Of a stretch of DNA of 48,755 nt, positions 9,949 through 17,767 are shown piece by piece. Source of the stretch: Streptomyces sp. MspMP-M5 (lineage in GTDB: Bacteria > Actinomycetota > Actinomycetes > Streptomycetales > Streptomycetaceae); assembly GCF_000373585.1 (NCBI RefSeq), contig NZ_KB891880.1, forward strand, positions 1-48,755, given 5' to 3'. A program made the position numbers and the translations under genes. The notes below the pieces were generated by a model. The model was given only the letters and a program-made list of their open reading frames with translations. It made no database searches and was not told the origin of the DNA. Positions within the stretch are counted from its first letter, which is position 1, and every line of letters begins with the position of its first letter.

Positions 9949-10404
9949 TTATCCGGGGGACGTGCCGCCGGCGCGGCCGGTCCAGTGACCGCCGGCGATC
10001 GGTGTGCCGCCGGCCCGCAGGCGGGCGGCGAGGGGCTCGGCCGCCAGGTAGACCCAGGCCCGGACGGTGCTGCCGTCCGGGCGGACGGCCTCGGTGGCCA
10101 CCCGTTCGTAGAGGTTGCCGGCGCCGGCCGGGGTGCCCGGGGTGTAGCCCTCCAAGTGGTCCAGCGCGGCCCGGACCGCGTCGTAGTCGGCTTCGCGGGG
10201 GTGGATCAGCGCGCCGTGCACCACCGCGTCGGCGGGCCCGGTGGTGGCGTACGGGTAGCCGGGGCCCTCGTAGAGCACCGCGCCGGCGATCCGGGCCGGT
10301 TCCTCGGCGGCGGTCCGGCCGCGCAGGGTGCGGACGTAGTTGACCTCGCCGGGTCGCAGCGTCCCGTAGACGAAGAACGGCAGGCGCTCGGCCTCGGTGG
10401 TCAT
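9949..10404 (-). CDS. Gamma-glutamylcyclotransferase (AIG2-like) family protein
   Basis: 151-residue protein with the family's N-terminal phosphate-binding loop FFVYGTLRPGEVN, the central GPGYPYA and HGALI segments, and LDHLEGYTPG, the last carrying the conserved acidic region. GGCT/AIG2-like proteins release 5-oxoproline from gamma-glutamyl compounds, but the bacterial substrate is usually unknown. The ATG at 10404 is divergent from the SanA-like gene across 199 bp that hold a lower-GC patch (around 10530-10550) suited to promoters. Confidence 0.88.
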   Translation of the reverse strand: MTTEAERLPFFVYGTLRPGEVNYVRTLRGRTAAEEPARIAGAVLYEGPGYPYATTGPADAVVHGALIHPREADYDAVRAALDHLEGYTPGTPAGAGNLYERVATEAVRPDGSTVRAWVYLAAEPLAARLRAGGTPIAGGHWTGRAGGTSPG

Positions 10405-10603
10405 CTGGCCCCTCCACGGGCGGTGCGGCGATGCGGTGTCGGCAATCGGGGCGCCCCGGGCCCGGCGCGGCCTCTGTGATGTCGCCTACGGCCGTCCCCC
10501 GACTGCAACCATGCCAGTCCGTGGCACGTCGCAGCTTGCGATATTGATCACGGGAACTCTTCCCGGCGCTGCGGGCGGCGGGTACCGGGGAACGGGGGAC
10601 GTC

Positions 10604-11308
10604 ATGGGGCGGCGGGCGCTGCGGGAGTGGATGCGGCCGGGGTGGATACGGCGCGTGCGGCTGCCGCGGACGCGGCGCGCGCAGCGCCGGGCGTTCCAGG
10701 TGGTCGTGGCGCTTTCGGTGCTCGCGCTGCTGCCGGCGACCTGGCTGAACGCCACCGCCGGACCGCGCGTCCGTACGGTCGCCGATGTGCCGGCCGCCCC
10801 GGTGGCGGTGGTGTTCGGCGCCGGCCTGTGGAACGGAGAGCCGTCGCCGTACCTCGCCCACCGGCTGGACGCGGCCGTGCAGCTCTACCGGGCCGGCCGG
10901 GTGCGCGCCGTCCTGGTCACCGGCGACAACAGCCGCCACGACTACGACGAGCCGGACGCGATGCGCGGCTATCTGGTGCGGCACGGCGTCCCCACCCACA
11001 AGATCGTCGGCGACTACGCGGGGTTCGACACCTGGGACTCCTGCACGCGCGCCCGCCGCATCTTCGGGGTGGACCGGGCGGTGCTGGTCAGCCAGGGGTT
11101 CCACATCCGGCGGGCGCTGGCGCTGTGCACGGCCGCCGGGATCGACGCGTACGGCGTCGGGGTCTCCGACAAGCACGATGTGACCTGGGCGTACGGCGAG
11201 GTGCGGGAGATCTTCGCGGCGGGCAAGGCGGCCGCGGAGGCGGCGCTGCGGCCCGATCCGCACTTCCTCGGCCCCGAGGAGAAGGGCCTGGCGCAGGCGC
11301 TCCGTTAG
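10604..11308 (+). CDS. SanA/YdcF-like DUF218 membrane-anchored protein
   Basis: 234 residues. A basic N-terminus (about residues 1-30) is followed by one membrane segment (VVVALSVLALLPATWL, about 32-47) and an extracytoplasmic DUF218 domain. The domain contains VVFGAGLWNGEPS, VTGDNSRHDYDEP, TWDSCTRARRIFG and VSQGFHIRRAL. SanA in E. coli affects vancomycin exclusion and envelope barrier function; the biochemical activity is unknown. The ATG at 10604 is chosen over earlier in-frame starts because it directly precedes the basic/hydrophobic anchor and has a G-rich ribosome-binding region. Confidence 0.88.
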   Translation: MGRRALREWMRPGWIRRVRLPRTRRAQRRAFQVVVALSVLALLPATWLNATAGPRVRTVADVPAAPVAVVFGAGLWNGEPSPYLAHRLDAAVQLYRAGRVRAVLVTGDNSRHDYDEPDAMRGYLVRHGVPTHKIVGDYAGFDTWDSCTRARRIFGVDRAVLVSQGFHIRRALALCTAAGIDAYGVGVSDKHDVTWAYGEVREIFAAGKAAAEAALRPDPHFLGPEEKGLAQALR

Positions 11309-11391
11309 CGCGCCGCCGCCCGGCCCTCCTCTGTGGCGTGTGGCTGTGTGGCGTATGGCCCTGTGACGTGTGGCTCTATGGCGCGTGGCCG

Positions 11392-12678
11392 TCAGCCGCT
11401 CTGTCCGTCGGTGTCGGTCTGGGGTCCGTCGCTGCTCTGGCTGCTCTGGCTGTCCTGCCCGTCCTGGTTGTCCTGCCCGTTCTGGCTGTCCTGGGTTCCG
11501 CCGCCGCCCTGGGTGTCCTGGTTGTCCTGCCCGCCCTGGCTGTCCTGGGTTCCGCCCCCGCCTTGGGGGTCGGCGCCGCTCTGGGTGTCACCGCCGCTCT
11601 GGGTGTCGCCCTCGCCCTGGCTGTCCTGGGTTCCGCCCCCGCCCTGGGGGTCGGCGCTGCTCTGGGTATCACCCGAGCCCTGGGACTTACCCGTTGCCTG
11701 GGGCGCCTCACCGGCCTGTGTGGCGCGGTCGTAGAGGCTGAGGATCTCCTTCCCGAAGTACGGGCTGTAGGAGGTCCGGTCGCTGTGCGGGCCCCGGGGG
11801 CCGCCGCCGTTGACGCCGCCGATGACGCCGATGACCCGGCCGGTCCGGGTGCGCGGGTCGTAGCCGGCCAGCCAGGGGCTGCCCGAGGTGCCGCCGTAGA
11901 ACCCATTGCACTCCATGCGGAGTTGACGGGTGCCCGCCAGGCGCTGAGAGGTGGTGGTGCAGCGCACGGCCCGGTCCGCCGGGTCGCTGTGGACGCTGGG
12001 GTAGCCGATGACCATGACCTGGTTGCGGTAACCGGGCGTCGCGGTCAGGGTGTTGGCGCCGGTGACGTCCTCGATATTCCGGCCGCTGTCGTCCGGGGCG
12101 ACGGTGGCGAAGGCGAAGTCGAGGTCGGCGCCGCCCCCGGTGGTGGCGCGGTCGGCGTAGGCGTAGTTGTCCTCGATGGCCCACACTCCGTAGGGCTGAC
12201 TGTCCTCGCCGGACTGGTACTGGGGGACGAACGCGGCGCGCGCGCCCGCGTTGCAGTGCCCCGCGGTGAGGATCAGATTGCCGTGCGGGCTGTGCACCAC
12301 ACTGGCGGTGCAGTGGTGCTCGCGGGCCTCCCCGTCGACGGAGAACAGCACACCGACGGACGGGATGCCCTCGAAGTGCTCGGCGGTCGGCGCGTGTTGG
12401 GACGCCGCGGCGGGCTTACCGGTGCCGCCGCGCACGGGCGGGGCGGCCGATGCCATCCGCCGCGGGGTCCAGAACGCCTTGGCGTCCTTGTTGGTCCACC
12501 CGTCGCCGGAGTGGGACTCGTGGGTGACGGTGGGGTGATTGCCGCGGTGGCCGTGGTTTCCGGGGTCGGTCTCGGCGGCGTGTCCCACGGGGGTGCCGGC
12601 GAGGCCGAAGGCCATACCGAGGGCGAGGGTCACCGCCCTGCTGAGTCGGCGCGCCCGTCCTGCGTCCGTCGTCGGCAC
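11392..12678 (-). CDS. Secreted trypsin-like serine protease with Gln/Asp/Ser/Gly-rich tail
   Basis: 428 residues from GTG at 12678. There is a twin-basic n-region, a hydrophobic core (AVTLALGMAFGLAG) and a likely cleavage after GHA (about residue 34), so it is exported. The S1-like catalytic triad is visible: His in LILTAGHC (about H141), Asp in GADLDFAF (about D187) and Ser in YGGTSGSPW (about S267). Residues about 331-428 form a low-complexity tail of Gly, Gln, Asp, Ser and Thr with GGGGTQDSQ three times. The tail could be a wall-spanning or matrix-binding linker. The start is uncertain because the reading frame continues upstream through an 18-bp tandem repeat. GTG at 12678 gives a normal signal peptide and has an AAGGG upstream. 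Confidence 0.87.
   Translation of the reverse strand: MPTTDAGRARRLSRAVTLALGMAFGLAGTPVGHAAETDPGNHGHRGNHPTVTHESHSGDGWTNKDAKAFWTPRRMASAAPPVRGGTGKPAAASQHAPTAEHFEGIPSVGVLFSVDGEAREHHCTASVVHSPHGNLILTAGHCNAGARAAFVPQYQSGEDSQPYGVWAIEDNYAYADRATTGGGADLDFAFATVAPDDSGRNIEDVTGANTLTATPGYRNQVMVIGYPSVHSDPADRAVRCTTTSQRLAGTRQLRMECNGFYGGTSGSPWLAGYDPRTRTGRVIGVIGGVNGGGPRGPHSDRTSYSPYFGKEILSLYDRATQAGEAPQATGKSQGSGDTQSSADPQGGGGTQDSQGEGDTQSGGDTQSGADPQGGGGTQDSQGGQDNQDTQGGGGTQDSQNGQDNQDGQDSQSSQSSDGPQTDTDGQSG
11400..11690. repeat. Degenerate repeats encoding the protease tail
   Basis: On the + strand the units GTCCTGGGTTCCGCC and GTCCTGCCCG recur, so the C-terminal tail of the protease is encoded by decayed short direct repeats. 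These encode the three GGGGTQDSQ units and the intervening QDNQD and GDTQS runs. Copy-number change would lengthen or shorten the tail in frame. Read on the + strand, the same DNA gives a false hydrophobic protein. Confidence 0.7.
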
Positions 12679-12802
12679 GTCGCCCTTCCGTCGCGCGTCA
12701 GTTGCGCCGGGCACGTCAACCGTCCTCGACACGTCACCCTTTCTCGATACGTCAGCCGTCCTCGACACGTCGGTCGTCCTCGGCACGTCAGCTCGTCTCC
12801 TC
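12677..12802. repeat. Seven-unit 18-bp tandem repeat at the protease start
   Basis: On the + strand ACGTC occurs at 12677, 12713, 12731, 12749, 12767 and 12785, with a GCGTC variant at 12695, all exactly 18 bp apart. The best-conserved units read ACGTCnnCCGTCCTCGAC. On the - strand, in frame with the protease, this gives six-residue units DVSRTA, DVSRKG, DVSRTV, DVPGAT. The array runs from the 3' end of cutA to the chosen GTG of the protease, so each unit also presents a GTG in the protease frame. Confidence 0.85.
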
Positions 12803-13162
12803 TGCGACCCAGGCGAGATAGCCGGCACCACCGTGGGTGATCGGGGTGGCGATGATCTCCGGGGTGTCGTAGTCGTGCGCGTCGAGGAGGTACGCCTCCA
12901 GCGCCGCGTAGCGTGCGCTCGCCGTCTTGAACAGCACCTGCCACTCCTGGCTGGTCTCCACGGCACTGTTCCAACGGAACACCGAGGTCACCGGCGCGCT
13001 GATCTGGGCACAGGCGGCGAGCCGGCCCTCGATGGCGCCGCGCGCCAGCTGCTCGGCCTTCCGCGCGCTGTCGGTGGTCGTCATCACGGTCAGGAATCGC
13101 GCCGAGGGCCCGGTCCGGGCAGGGGCGGCGGAGGGTTCGTTGAGGGCGGTGGGGTCGGCCAC
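12788..13162 (-). CDS. cutA: CutA family divalent-cation tolerance protein
   Basis: 124-residue protein of the small trimeric CutA1 family. It shows FLTVMTTTDS at the first strand, LAACAQI, VFRWNSAVETSQEWQVLFKT and HDYDTPEIIA. CutA1 proteins bind Cu and are PII-like in fold; the bacterial role is not settled. The start is GTG at 13162, with an Ala/Pro-rich lead of about 20 residues. The stop codon lies inside the first unit of the 18-bp tandem array, 110 bp before the protease start. Confidence 0.93.
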   Translation of the reverse strand: MADPTALNEPSAAPARTGPSARFLTVMTTTDSARKAEQLARGAIEGRLAACAQISAPVTSVFRWNSAVETSQEWQVLFKTASARYAALEAYLLDAHDYDTPEIIATPITHGGAGYLAWVAEETS

Positions 13163-13462
13163 GGTTACTCAGCCTTCGCGGTCGGGGTGGGGGTGGGTGG
13201 GTCGCACGTTTCGGCCTCCGGCCCATCGATCTTTCAATCTTTCGATCAAGGGATCGCCTCGCATCGTACGGACCGCAGAGATCAACTGGCGCACGGCGGG
13301 CCGCCCTTTACCGGCAAGCACCCGGACGTCCCATTGCCTCCGGTCCGCAGACGCCGCGGGGAACGTCCCGGTTGCGGTGCGCGGGGCACGGAGAACGATG
13401 AAGAGGGAAGCCCAGCAATCGGCTCAGCCCGCAAGCTGGTCCGCACGCGAAAGGCGAGCGCC
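13163..13462. other. Divergent intergenic region cutA / cupin
   Basis: 300 bp without a gene. It contains an A/T-richer patch at about 13225-13270 with ATCTTTC repeated twice and GATC-rich short dyads, suited to a divergent promoter region. I cannot assign exact -35/-10 boxes or an RNA gene. Confidence 0.4.
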
Positions 13463-13840
13463 ATGGTGAACCTCGAAATCCTCGTCCGCGACCAGCTCGA
13501 CGAGGCCCGGGCCTCCGCCCACGGACGGAGCGCCCATCTCTTCGTGCACGACGGGCCGCTGCGGCAGACGGTGATCGCGCTGCTCGCCGGCACCGTGCTG
13601 GACGAGCACAACGCGCCGCCGGCGGCGAGCCTTCAGGTGCTGCGCGGCCGGGTCCGGCTGACCGGGCCGGGCGGCGGCCAGGAGCTGCGCGCCGGGCATG
13701 TCGCGGCGATCCCGCACGCGCGGCACGGCCTGCGCGCGTTGGAGGACTCCGTGGTGCTGCTGACGGCCGTCACGGAGGTGCCCGAGCGGCCACGGAGCGT
13801 CGCGGCGGGCGCGCCGAGCACGACGACGGTCCGCACCTGA
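13463..13840 (+). CDS. Cupin-domain protein
   Basis: 125-residue single-domain cupin. The pattern ASLQVLRGRVRL-x-GPGGGQELRAGHVAAIPHARHGLRALEDSVVLLT is a small beta-barrel cupin, with the late His of motif 2 visible (PHARHGL). Function is unknown; such proteins often sense or bind small ligands. The ATG at 13463 is preceded by AAGGCGAG. The frame stays open for 300 codons upstream, but that sequence is antisense to cutA and the intergenic region. Confidence 0.8.
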   Translation: MVNLEILVRDQLDEARASAHGRSAHLFVHDGPLRQTVIALLAGTVLDEHNAPPAASLQVLRGRVRLTGPGGGQELRAGHVAAIPHARHGLRALEDSVVLLTAVTEVPERPRSVAAGAPSTTTVRT

Positions 13841-13893
13841 AGCCGATCTTCCGCGGTGAAGCGAACCTTCCACTTCCCACCCTCTTCGCAGTC

Positions 13894-13922
13894 TTCACAT
13901 TTTTCTGAATCTTCCGTAGCCT
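13894..13922 (+). promoter_or_regulatory. Leaderless-type promoter of the methyltransferase gene
   Basis: TTCACA at 13894-13899, 17 bp, then TAGCCT at 13917-13922, and the ATG six bases later at 13929. Transcription would start at or next to the A of the start codon, a common leaderless arrangement in Streptomyces. The surrounding 60 bp are distinctly A/T-rich compared with the genes. Confidence 0.6.
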
Positions 13923-13928
13923 TGAGTC

Positions 13929-14879
13929 ATGACCCACTCGAATCCGCCGAAGCTGCCGAACCTGTCGAATCTGCCGAACGTGCCGAATCCGCCGCCCCCT
14001 CCGGAACCGCCCAACTCACCGAGGATCGCCGGTCCCCGGCCGCCGGTGCGGTCGATCGAACCGCGGCGGTCGATCGGGCCAGTGCGGTTGACCGGTGCGA
14101 AGGAGACCCTGCTCGCGACGCTCTACGGCCGCGCTCTCGACTGCCGGGCGCGGCGCCCGATCCTCGGCGACACCATGGCGCTCGACGCCGCGCGCCGCCT
14201 CGACTACGACTTCGCGCGGCTGCGGATCGGCCCCGGCGGCGCGGCGGCAGTCGCCCTCCGCGCCCGGCAGTTGGACCTCTGGACGGCACGCTTCCTCGGC
14301 GAGCACCCGGAGGCGACGGTGGTGCACCTGGGCTGCGGACTGGACACCCGCGTCCACCGCCTCGGCCCCGGCCCCGGGGTGCGGTGGTTCGACGTCGACT
14401 TCCCCGAGGTGATCGACCTCAGGCGGCGGCTCTTCCCCGAACCGCCCGGCTACACCGCCATCCCCTCGTCCGTCACCGACCCGGCCTGGGTGGACCGCAT
14501 CCCGGCCGACCTGCCCACGATGATCGTGGCCGAGGGACTGCTGATGTACCTCACCGAACGGGACGGCACCGCGCTGCTCCGCCGGCTGATGGCCCATGCG
14601 CCCGGCGGCGGGCTGGCGTTCGACTTCTTCAGCCGGTTCGCAGTCCGCGCGGTGCGCCTGAACACCGTCATCGTCCGGACCGGCTCGACGCTCCACTGGG
14701 GCGGCGGCCCCGCCGACATCGCCCGGCTGCGCCCCGGGCTGGAAATCGTCGAGACCTTCGGCGCCCTGGAGATACCGGACATCGTCCGGCTCCCCGCCCG
14801 CTATCGAGTGCCGGCCCGCCTGGCGCACCTCATACCCGGCCTCCGGGAGATGTCCCGGCTCTACAACTGCCGTTTCTGA
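13929..14879 (+). CDS. Class I SAM-dependent O-methyltransferase, TcmP/LCM family
   Basis: 316 residues. The leucine carboxyl methyltransferase/TcmP family is shown by VVHLGCGLDTRVHRL (SAM loop), VRWFDVDFPEVIDLRR, IVAEGLLMYL and a C-terminal aromatic region. The family methylates carboxylates or polyketide acids; the substrate is unknown here. The first about 45 residues are low-complexity (LPN and NPP units, encoded by a 9-bp repeat like CTGCCGAAC), and the conserved domain starts near TGAKETLLATLYGRA. The leaderless-type promoter places the start at 13929, although a later start is conceivable. Confidence 0.87.
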   Translation: MTHSNPPKLPNLSNLPNVPNPPPPPEPPNSPRIAGPRPPVRSIEPRRSIGPVRLTGAKETLLATLYGRALDCRARRPILGDTMALDAARRLDYDFARLRIGPGGAAAVALRARQLDLWTARFLGEHPEATVVHLGCGLDTRVHRLGPGPGVRWFDVDFPEVIDLRRRLFPEPPGYTAIPSSVTDPAWVDRIPADLPTMIVAEGLLMYLTERDGTALLRRLMAHAPGGGLAFDFFSRFAVRAVRLNTVIVRTGSTLHWGGGPADIARLRPGLEIVETFGALEIPDIVRLPARYRVPARLAHLIPGLREMSRLYNCRF

Positions 14880-14942
14880 CGGGAAGGTTGACGCTCCGCC
14901 CCTGCTCCCCCAAGCCTCCCCCGGCCCGGGCCTTCTCTCCCC

Positions 14943-15731
14943 TCAGGCGGCGAACCACTGGTCATAGGCCAGCTTGCAAAGGAGGACGATGACGACGAGG
15001 ACGAGCACACCGCGCACGAAGCCGGTGCCCCGCTTCAGGGCCATCCTGGCCCCGACCGTGCCGCCGACGAGGTTGAAGAGGGCGAGCAGCGCGCCCAGTT
15101 GCCACAGGATCGTGCCCTGGAGGGCGAACATCGTCAGAGCCCCGATGTTGGTGCAGACGTTGACGACCTTGGCGGTAGCAGACGAGGTGACCAGGTCCAT
15201 ATGGAGCACGGCGGCGAGCGCGACGACGAGGAACGCACCGGTGCCGGGGCCGATCAGCCCGTCGTAGAAGCCGATCCCCAGCCCCGCGATCAGGATGGCG
15301 GCGAGCACGCGCCGCCGCGTGACCGGGCCGGACGGCACGGCGGCGGTGCCGAAGGCCGGGCGGACGAGGACGAAGACGAGCACGCCCAGCAGGACGGCCA
15401 TGATCAGCGGCCGCAGCACCGCGCTGTTGATCCCGGCCGCGAAGAACGCCCCGCCCAGCGAACCGGCCATCGCCGCTGCGCCGATCCGCAGGGCGATACC
15501 GACGTCGATCGGCGCCTTGCGGAGGTAGGTGACGGCGGCCGCGGTGGTGCCGACCACGGCGGTGGACTTGTTGGTGCCGAGGACGTACACGGTGGGCACA
15601 TGCGGGAGTCCCACCAGCAGGGCCGGGAGCAGCAGCAGGCCCCCACCGCCCACCACGGCGTCGATCCATCCCGCGGCGAGGGCGGCCAGGCAGAGCAGAG
15701 CCAGTGTGAACAGCGATATGTCAGAGGGCAC
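14943..15731 (-). CDS. TSUP family (TauE/SafE) membrane transporter
   Basis: 262-residue integral membrane protein with about eight hydrophobic segments. The family features are the N-terminal AAGWIDAVVGGGGLLLLPALL and the NKSTAVVGTTAAAVTYLR loop. TSUP proteins export or take up sulfite, sulfoacetate or related anions; the substrate is not assigned. The start is GTG at 15731. The gene is divergent from the aldo/keto reductase gene and converges on the methyltransferase gene. Confidence 0.9.
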   Translation of the reverse strand: MPSDISLFTLALLCLAALAAGWIDAVVGGGGLLLLPALLVGLPHVPTVYVLGTNKSTAVVGTTAAAVTYLRKAPIDVGIALRIGAAAMAGSLGGAFFAAGINSAVLRPLIMAVLLGVLVFVLVRPAFGTAAVPSGPVTRRRVLAAILIAGLGIGFYDGLIGPGTGAFLVVALAAVLHMDLVTSSATAKVVNVCTNIGALTMFALQGTILWQLGALLALFNLVGGTVGARMALKRGTGFVRGVLVLVVIVLLCKLAYDQWFAA

Positions 15732-15839
15732 CAGGGGATCTTATGAAGGAGTTCCGAGCCGGACCGGCGAATAACGTCGAGCGAGGAGGCGAGCAAGGAG
15801 GCGCCGGGAGTGCGCACGAGCATTCACCCGCGGCCTGTC

Positions 15840-15845
15840 TATGCT
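15840..15845 (+). promoter_or_regulatory. Possible -10 box of leaderless aldo/keto reductase gene
   Basis: TATGCT ends seven bases before the ATG at 15853, so the transcript would begin near the start codon. An earlier in-frame ATG at 15841 lies inside this box and is therefore the less likely start. No convincing -35 box is visible. Confidence 0.4.
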
Positions 15846-15852
15846 CCGGGGC

Positions 15853-16941
15853 ATGGAGACGCCGACGAGCCCCGAAGTGCCCATGGACGCCGAGCAGTGC
15901 GGGGAGCCCGCGGAAGTCGCGACGCGGACGGCCGCGGGGGCGCGCCCCGCCTTCTCCCTCGGGGGGACGACGGTCGTCGGGCGGCTCGGGTTCGGCACGG
16001 GCGGTCTCGTCGGCCCCGGGTACTGGGGGCCGCGGCACGAAGACCCCGAGCGGGCCGTGGCGGTGTTGCGGCGGGCCGTCGACCGCGGCGTCACTCTGAT
16101 CGACACCGCCGACAACTACGGCCCGGACGTGGCGGAGGAGTTGGTGGCCCGCGCCCTGCACCCGTATCCGGAAGGGCTGGTCCTCGCGACGAAGGGCGGG
16201 GTGGTCCGCACCGGCCCGGACGTCTGGCACATCGCCGGCCGCCCGGAGCAGCTGCGCGCCATGTGCGAGGCGAGCCTGCGGCGCCTCAGGACGGACACCC
16301 TCGACCTCTACCAGCTGCACCGGCTGGACCCCGAGGTCCCGATGGCCGACCAGCTGGGCACCCTGCTGGAACTTCAACAGGCCGGCAAGATCCGTCACAT
16401 CGGCCTGGACAGCATCGACGCCGACCAGCTGGCCAGGGCCCGCGCACTGGCCCCGATCGCGTCCGTACAGAACCGCTACAACCTCCTGGACCGCACCTCC
16501 GAGGACGTCCTGAAGCTGTGCGAGCAAACGGGGACGGCGTTCCTGCCGTGGTTCCCGCTGGGCAACGGCAGACTGACGGGCGGCGGCAACGGCCGTTCAC
16601 CTCGTGGCGTCGGTGCGGCCGCCACCGTTGGCTCCGCCGGCAGCGTTGGTCCTGCCGGCACCGTTGGCCGTCCTGTCGGACCCACCGACGCTCTGGCCTC
16701 GGTCGCTGCGGCACACGGGGCGACCATCGGTCAGATTGCTCTGGCCTGGCTGCTCCACCGCTCCCCCGTCCTGCTCCCGACCCCCGGCACCGGCTCGCCC
16801 GCCCACCTCGACGAGAACCTGGCCGCGGCCCGGGTCTCCCTCACGGAGGAGGAGTTGGCGCGGCTGGACGGCCTGGGCGGGCTGGAGGGGTTGGACGGCC
16901 CGAGCACCACGACAACGAGGAGAGAGCGACCGCGTCGCTGA
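15853..16941 (+). CDS. Aldo/keto reductase
   Basis: 362 residues, (beta/alpha)8 NADPH-dependent oxidoreductase. Catalytic residues are visible: Asp and Tyr in LIDTADNYG, Lys in LVLATKGG, and His in LYQLHRLD. The cofactor end is LLPTPGTGSPAHLDENLAAA. Between about residues 248 and 283 there is a low-complexity insert (ATVGSAGSVGPAGTVG) that is not part of the usual fold and is encoded by short repeats. The stop is followed after one base by the ATG of the next small gene, so the two are probably translated together. Confidence 0.9.
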   Translation: METPTSPEVPMDAEQCGEPAEVATRTAAGARPAFSLGGTTVVGRLGFGTGGLVGPGYWGPRHEDPERAVAVLRRAVDRGVTLIDTADNYGPDVAEELVARALHPYPEGLVLATKGGVVRTGPDVWHIAGRPEQLRAMCEASLRRLRTDTLDLYQLHRLDPEVPMADQLGTLLELQQAGKIRHIGLDSIDADQLARARALAPIASVQNRYNLLDRTSEDVLKLCEQTGTAFLPWFPLGNGRLTGGGNGRSPRGVGAAATVGSAGSVGPAGTVGRPVGPTDALASVAAAHGATIGQIALAWLLHRSPVLLPTPGTGSPAHLDENLAAARVSLTEEELARLDGLGGLEGLDGPSTTTTRRERPRR

Positions 16942-16942
16942 A

Positions 16943-17242
16943 ATGTCGCCCCCACCCGCGAGCGCCGAGGATGCGCTCGCCCTCGTCCGGAGCCGTTTTG
17001 CGGAGCCGAAGCTCGCGGACGGCTCGCCGGCGCCGCTGCATGTCCATGAATTCGACACCGGATATCTGGTGTACCCGTGGTTTTCCGAGAGCACCGATGC
17101 GGCGGGGCCGCCGCGGCCGGCGCCGCCCTGCGGCTCGAAGGTCGTCGTGGTGAAGGCCACCGGCGAGACGGTCACCGTGCCCAACCTGCCTACGGAATCG
17201 GCCATCGCCCTCTTCCGTAGGCAGTGGGAGGCGCAGGCGTAA
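16943..17242 (+). CDS. Small hypothetical protein downstream of aldo/keto reductase
   Basis: 99 residues, starting one base after the aldo/keto reductase stop. The N-terminal half (EDALALVRSRFAE ... HVHEFDTGYLVYPWF) has a helix followed by two strands. It faintly recalls Imm35/YrhB-type small proteins, but the similarity is from memory and weak. The middle is Pro-rich and the C-terminus ends FRRQWEAQA. No signal peptide or membrane segment. It converges on the next small gene. Confidence 0.6.
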   Translation: MSPPPASAEDALALVRSRFAEPKLADGSPAPLHVHEFDTGYLVYPWFSESTDAAGPPRPAPPCGSKVVVVKATGETVTVPNLPTESAIALFRRQWEAQA

Positions 17243-17258
17243 CGGAACGGGTCCGGGC

Positions 17259-17561
17259 TCAGTTCGGCCGGTCCGCCCGGGAGGCAGCCCACAGACGGGC
17301 GCCGCGGCTCTTGGCGACCCGGCGGACCTCCGTCAGGGACTCGGTCAACTCGACGGTGAGGAGTTGGAGTTCGCCCGACGTCCAGTTGCGGCCGGCGAGG
17401 AGACGTCGCGCGTCATCGATCAGGCCGTCGGCGAGGAGGAGTTGGGCCTCCTCGATGTCGTCGGCCATACGGGAGACAAAGCCGGTCCCGTCGCCGAGGA
17501 CGAAGCAGGGCTTGCCGTCGAGGCTCGACCACGGCAGAAGCCGCGGGGTAGCGTCGGTCAT
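17259..17561 (-). CDS. Small hypothetical protein divergent from XRE/DUF397 pair
   Basis: 100 residues from ATG at 17561, chosen because GGAGG lies nine bases upstream; the ATG at 17567 is too close to it. The sequence (WSSLDGKPCFVLGDGTGFVSRMADDIEEAQL ... ELQLLTVELTESLTEVRRVAKSRGARL) is mostly helical with no known catalytic motif. I recognise no family. Small proteins of this type next to XRE-DUF397 loci are common in Streptomyces. It is divergent from the XRE gene. Confidence 0.65.
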   Translation of the reverse strand: MTDATPRLLPWSSLDGKPCFVLGDGTGFVSRMADDIEEAQLLLADGLIDDARRLLAGRNWTSGELQLLTVELTESLTEVRRVAKSRGARLWAASRADRPN

Positions 17562-17682
17562 CGTCATCAACCTCCGTGGGGTTGGTGGCCACGCCCCCGG
17601 ACCGACGCACATCGGTTGCGGGGGTCTTTGGCGCTTGCGTACCGGTTGTAGTCATTCGGTCACGCGCAGGATGGGTCGGCAA

Positions 17683-17688
17683 TAGAAT
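17683..17688 (+). promoter_or_regulatory. Possible -10 box upstream of the XRE gene
   Basis: TAGAAT in an A/T-richer stretch about 80 bp before the TTG start of the XRE regulator. No clear -35 is visible. It is placed in the divergent intergenic region. Confidence 0.3.
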
Positions 17689-17767
17689 CAGGGGACTTGA
17701 ATCGCGGCGTGCAAGTCCGCTGCCTGCCGCGATGCTGGATGCGGCCACATGGCGAGAGGTCACAGCC

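Noticed and set aside
11400..11690. CRISPR-like array
   Set aside because: Repeats are short, contiguous and coding, with no spacers; no cas genes in the window.
11333..11734. Hydrophobic LAVLPVLVVL-type + strand protein
   Set aside because: Read from the reverse of the protease tail repeats; no start signals, and the opposite strand has a proper protease.
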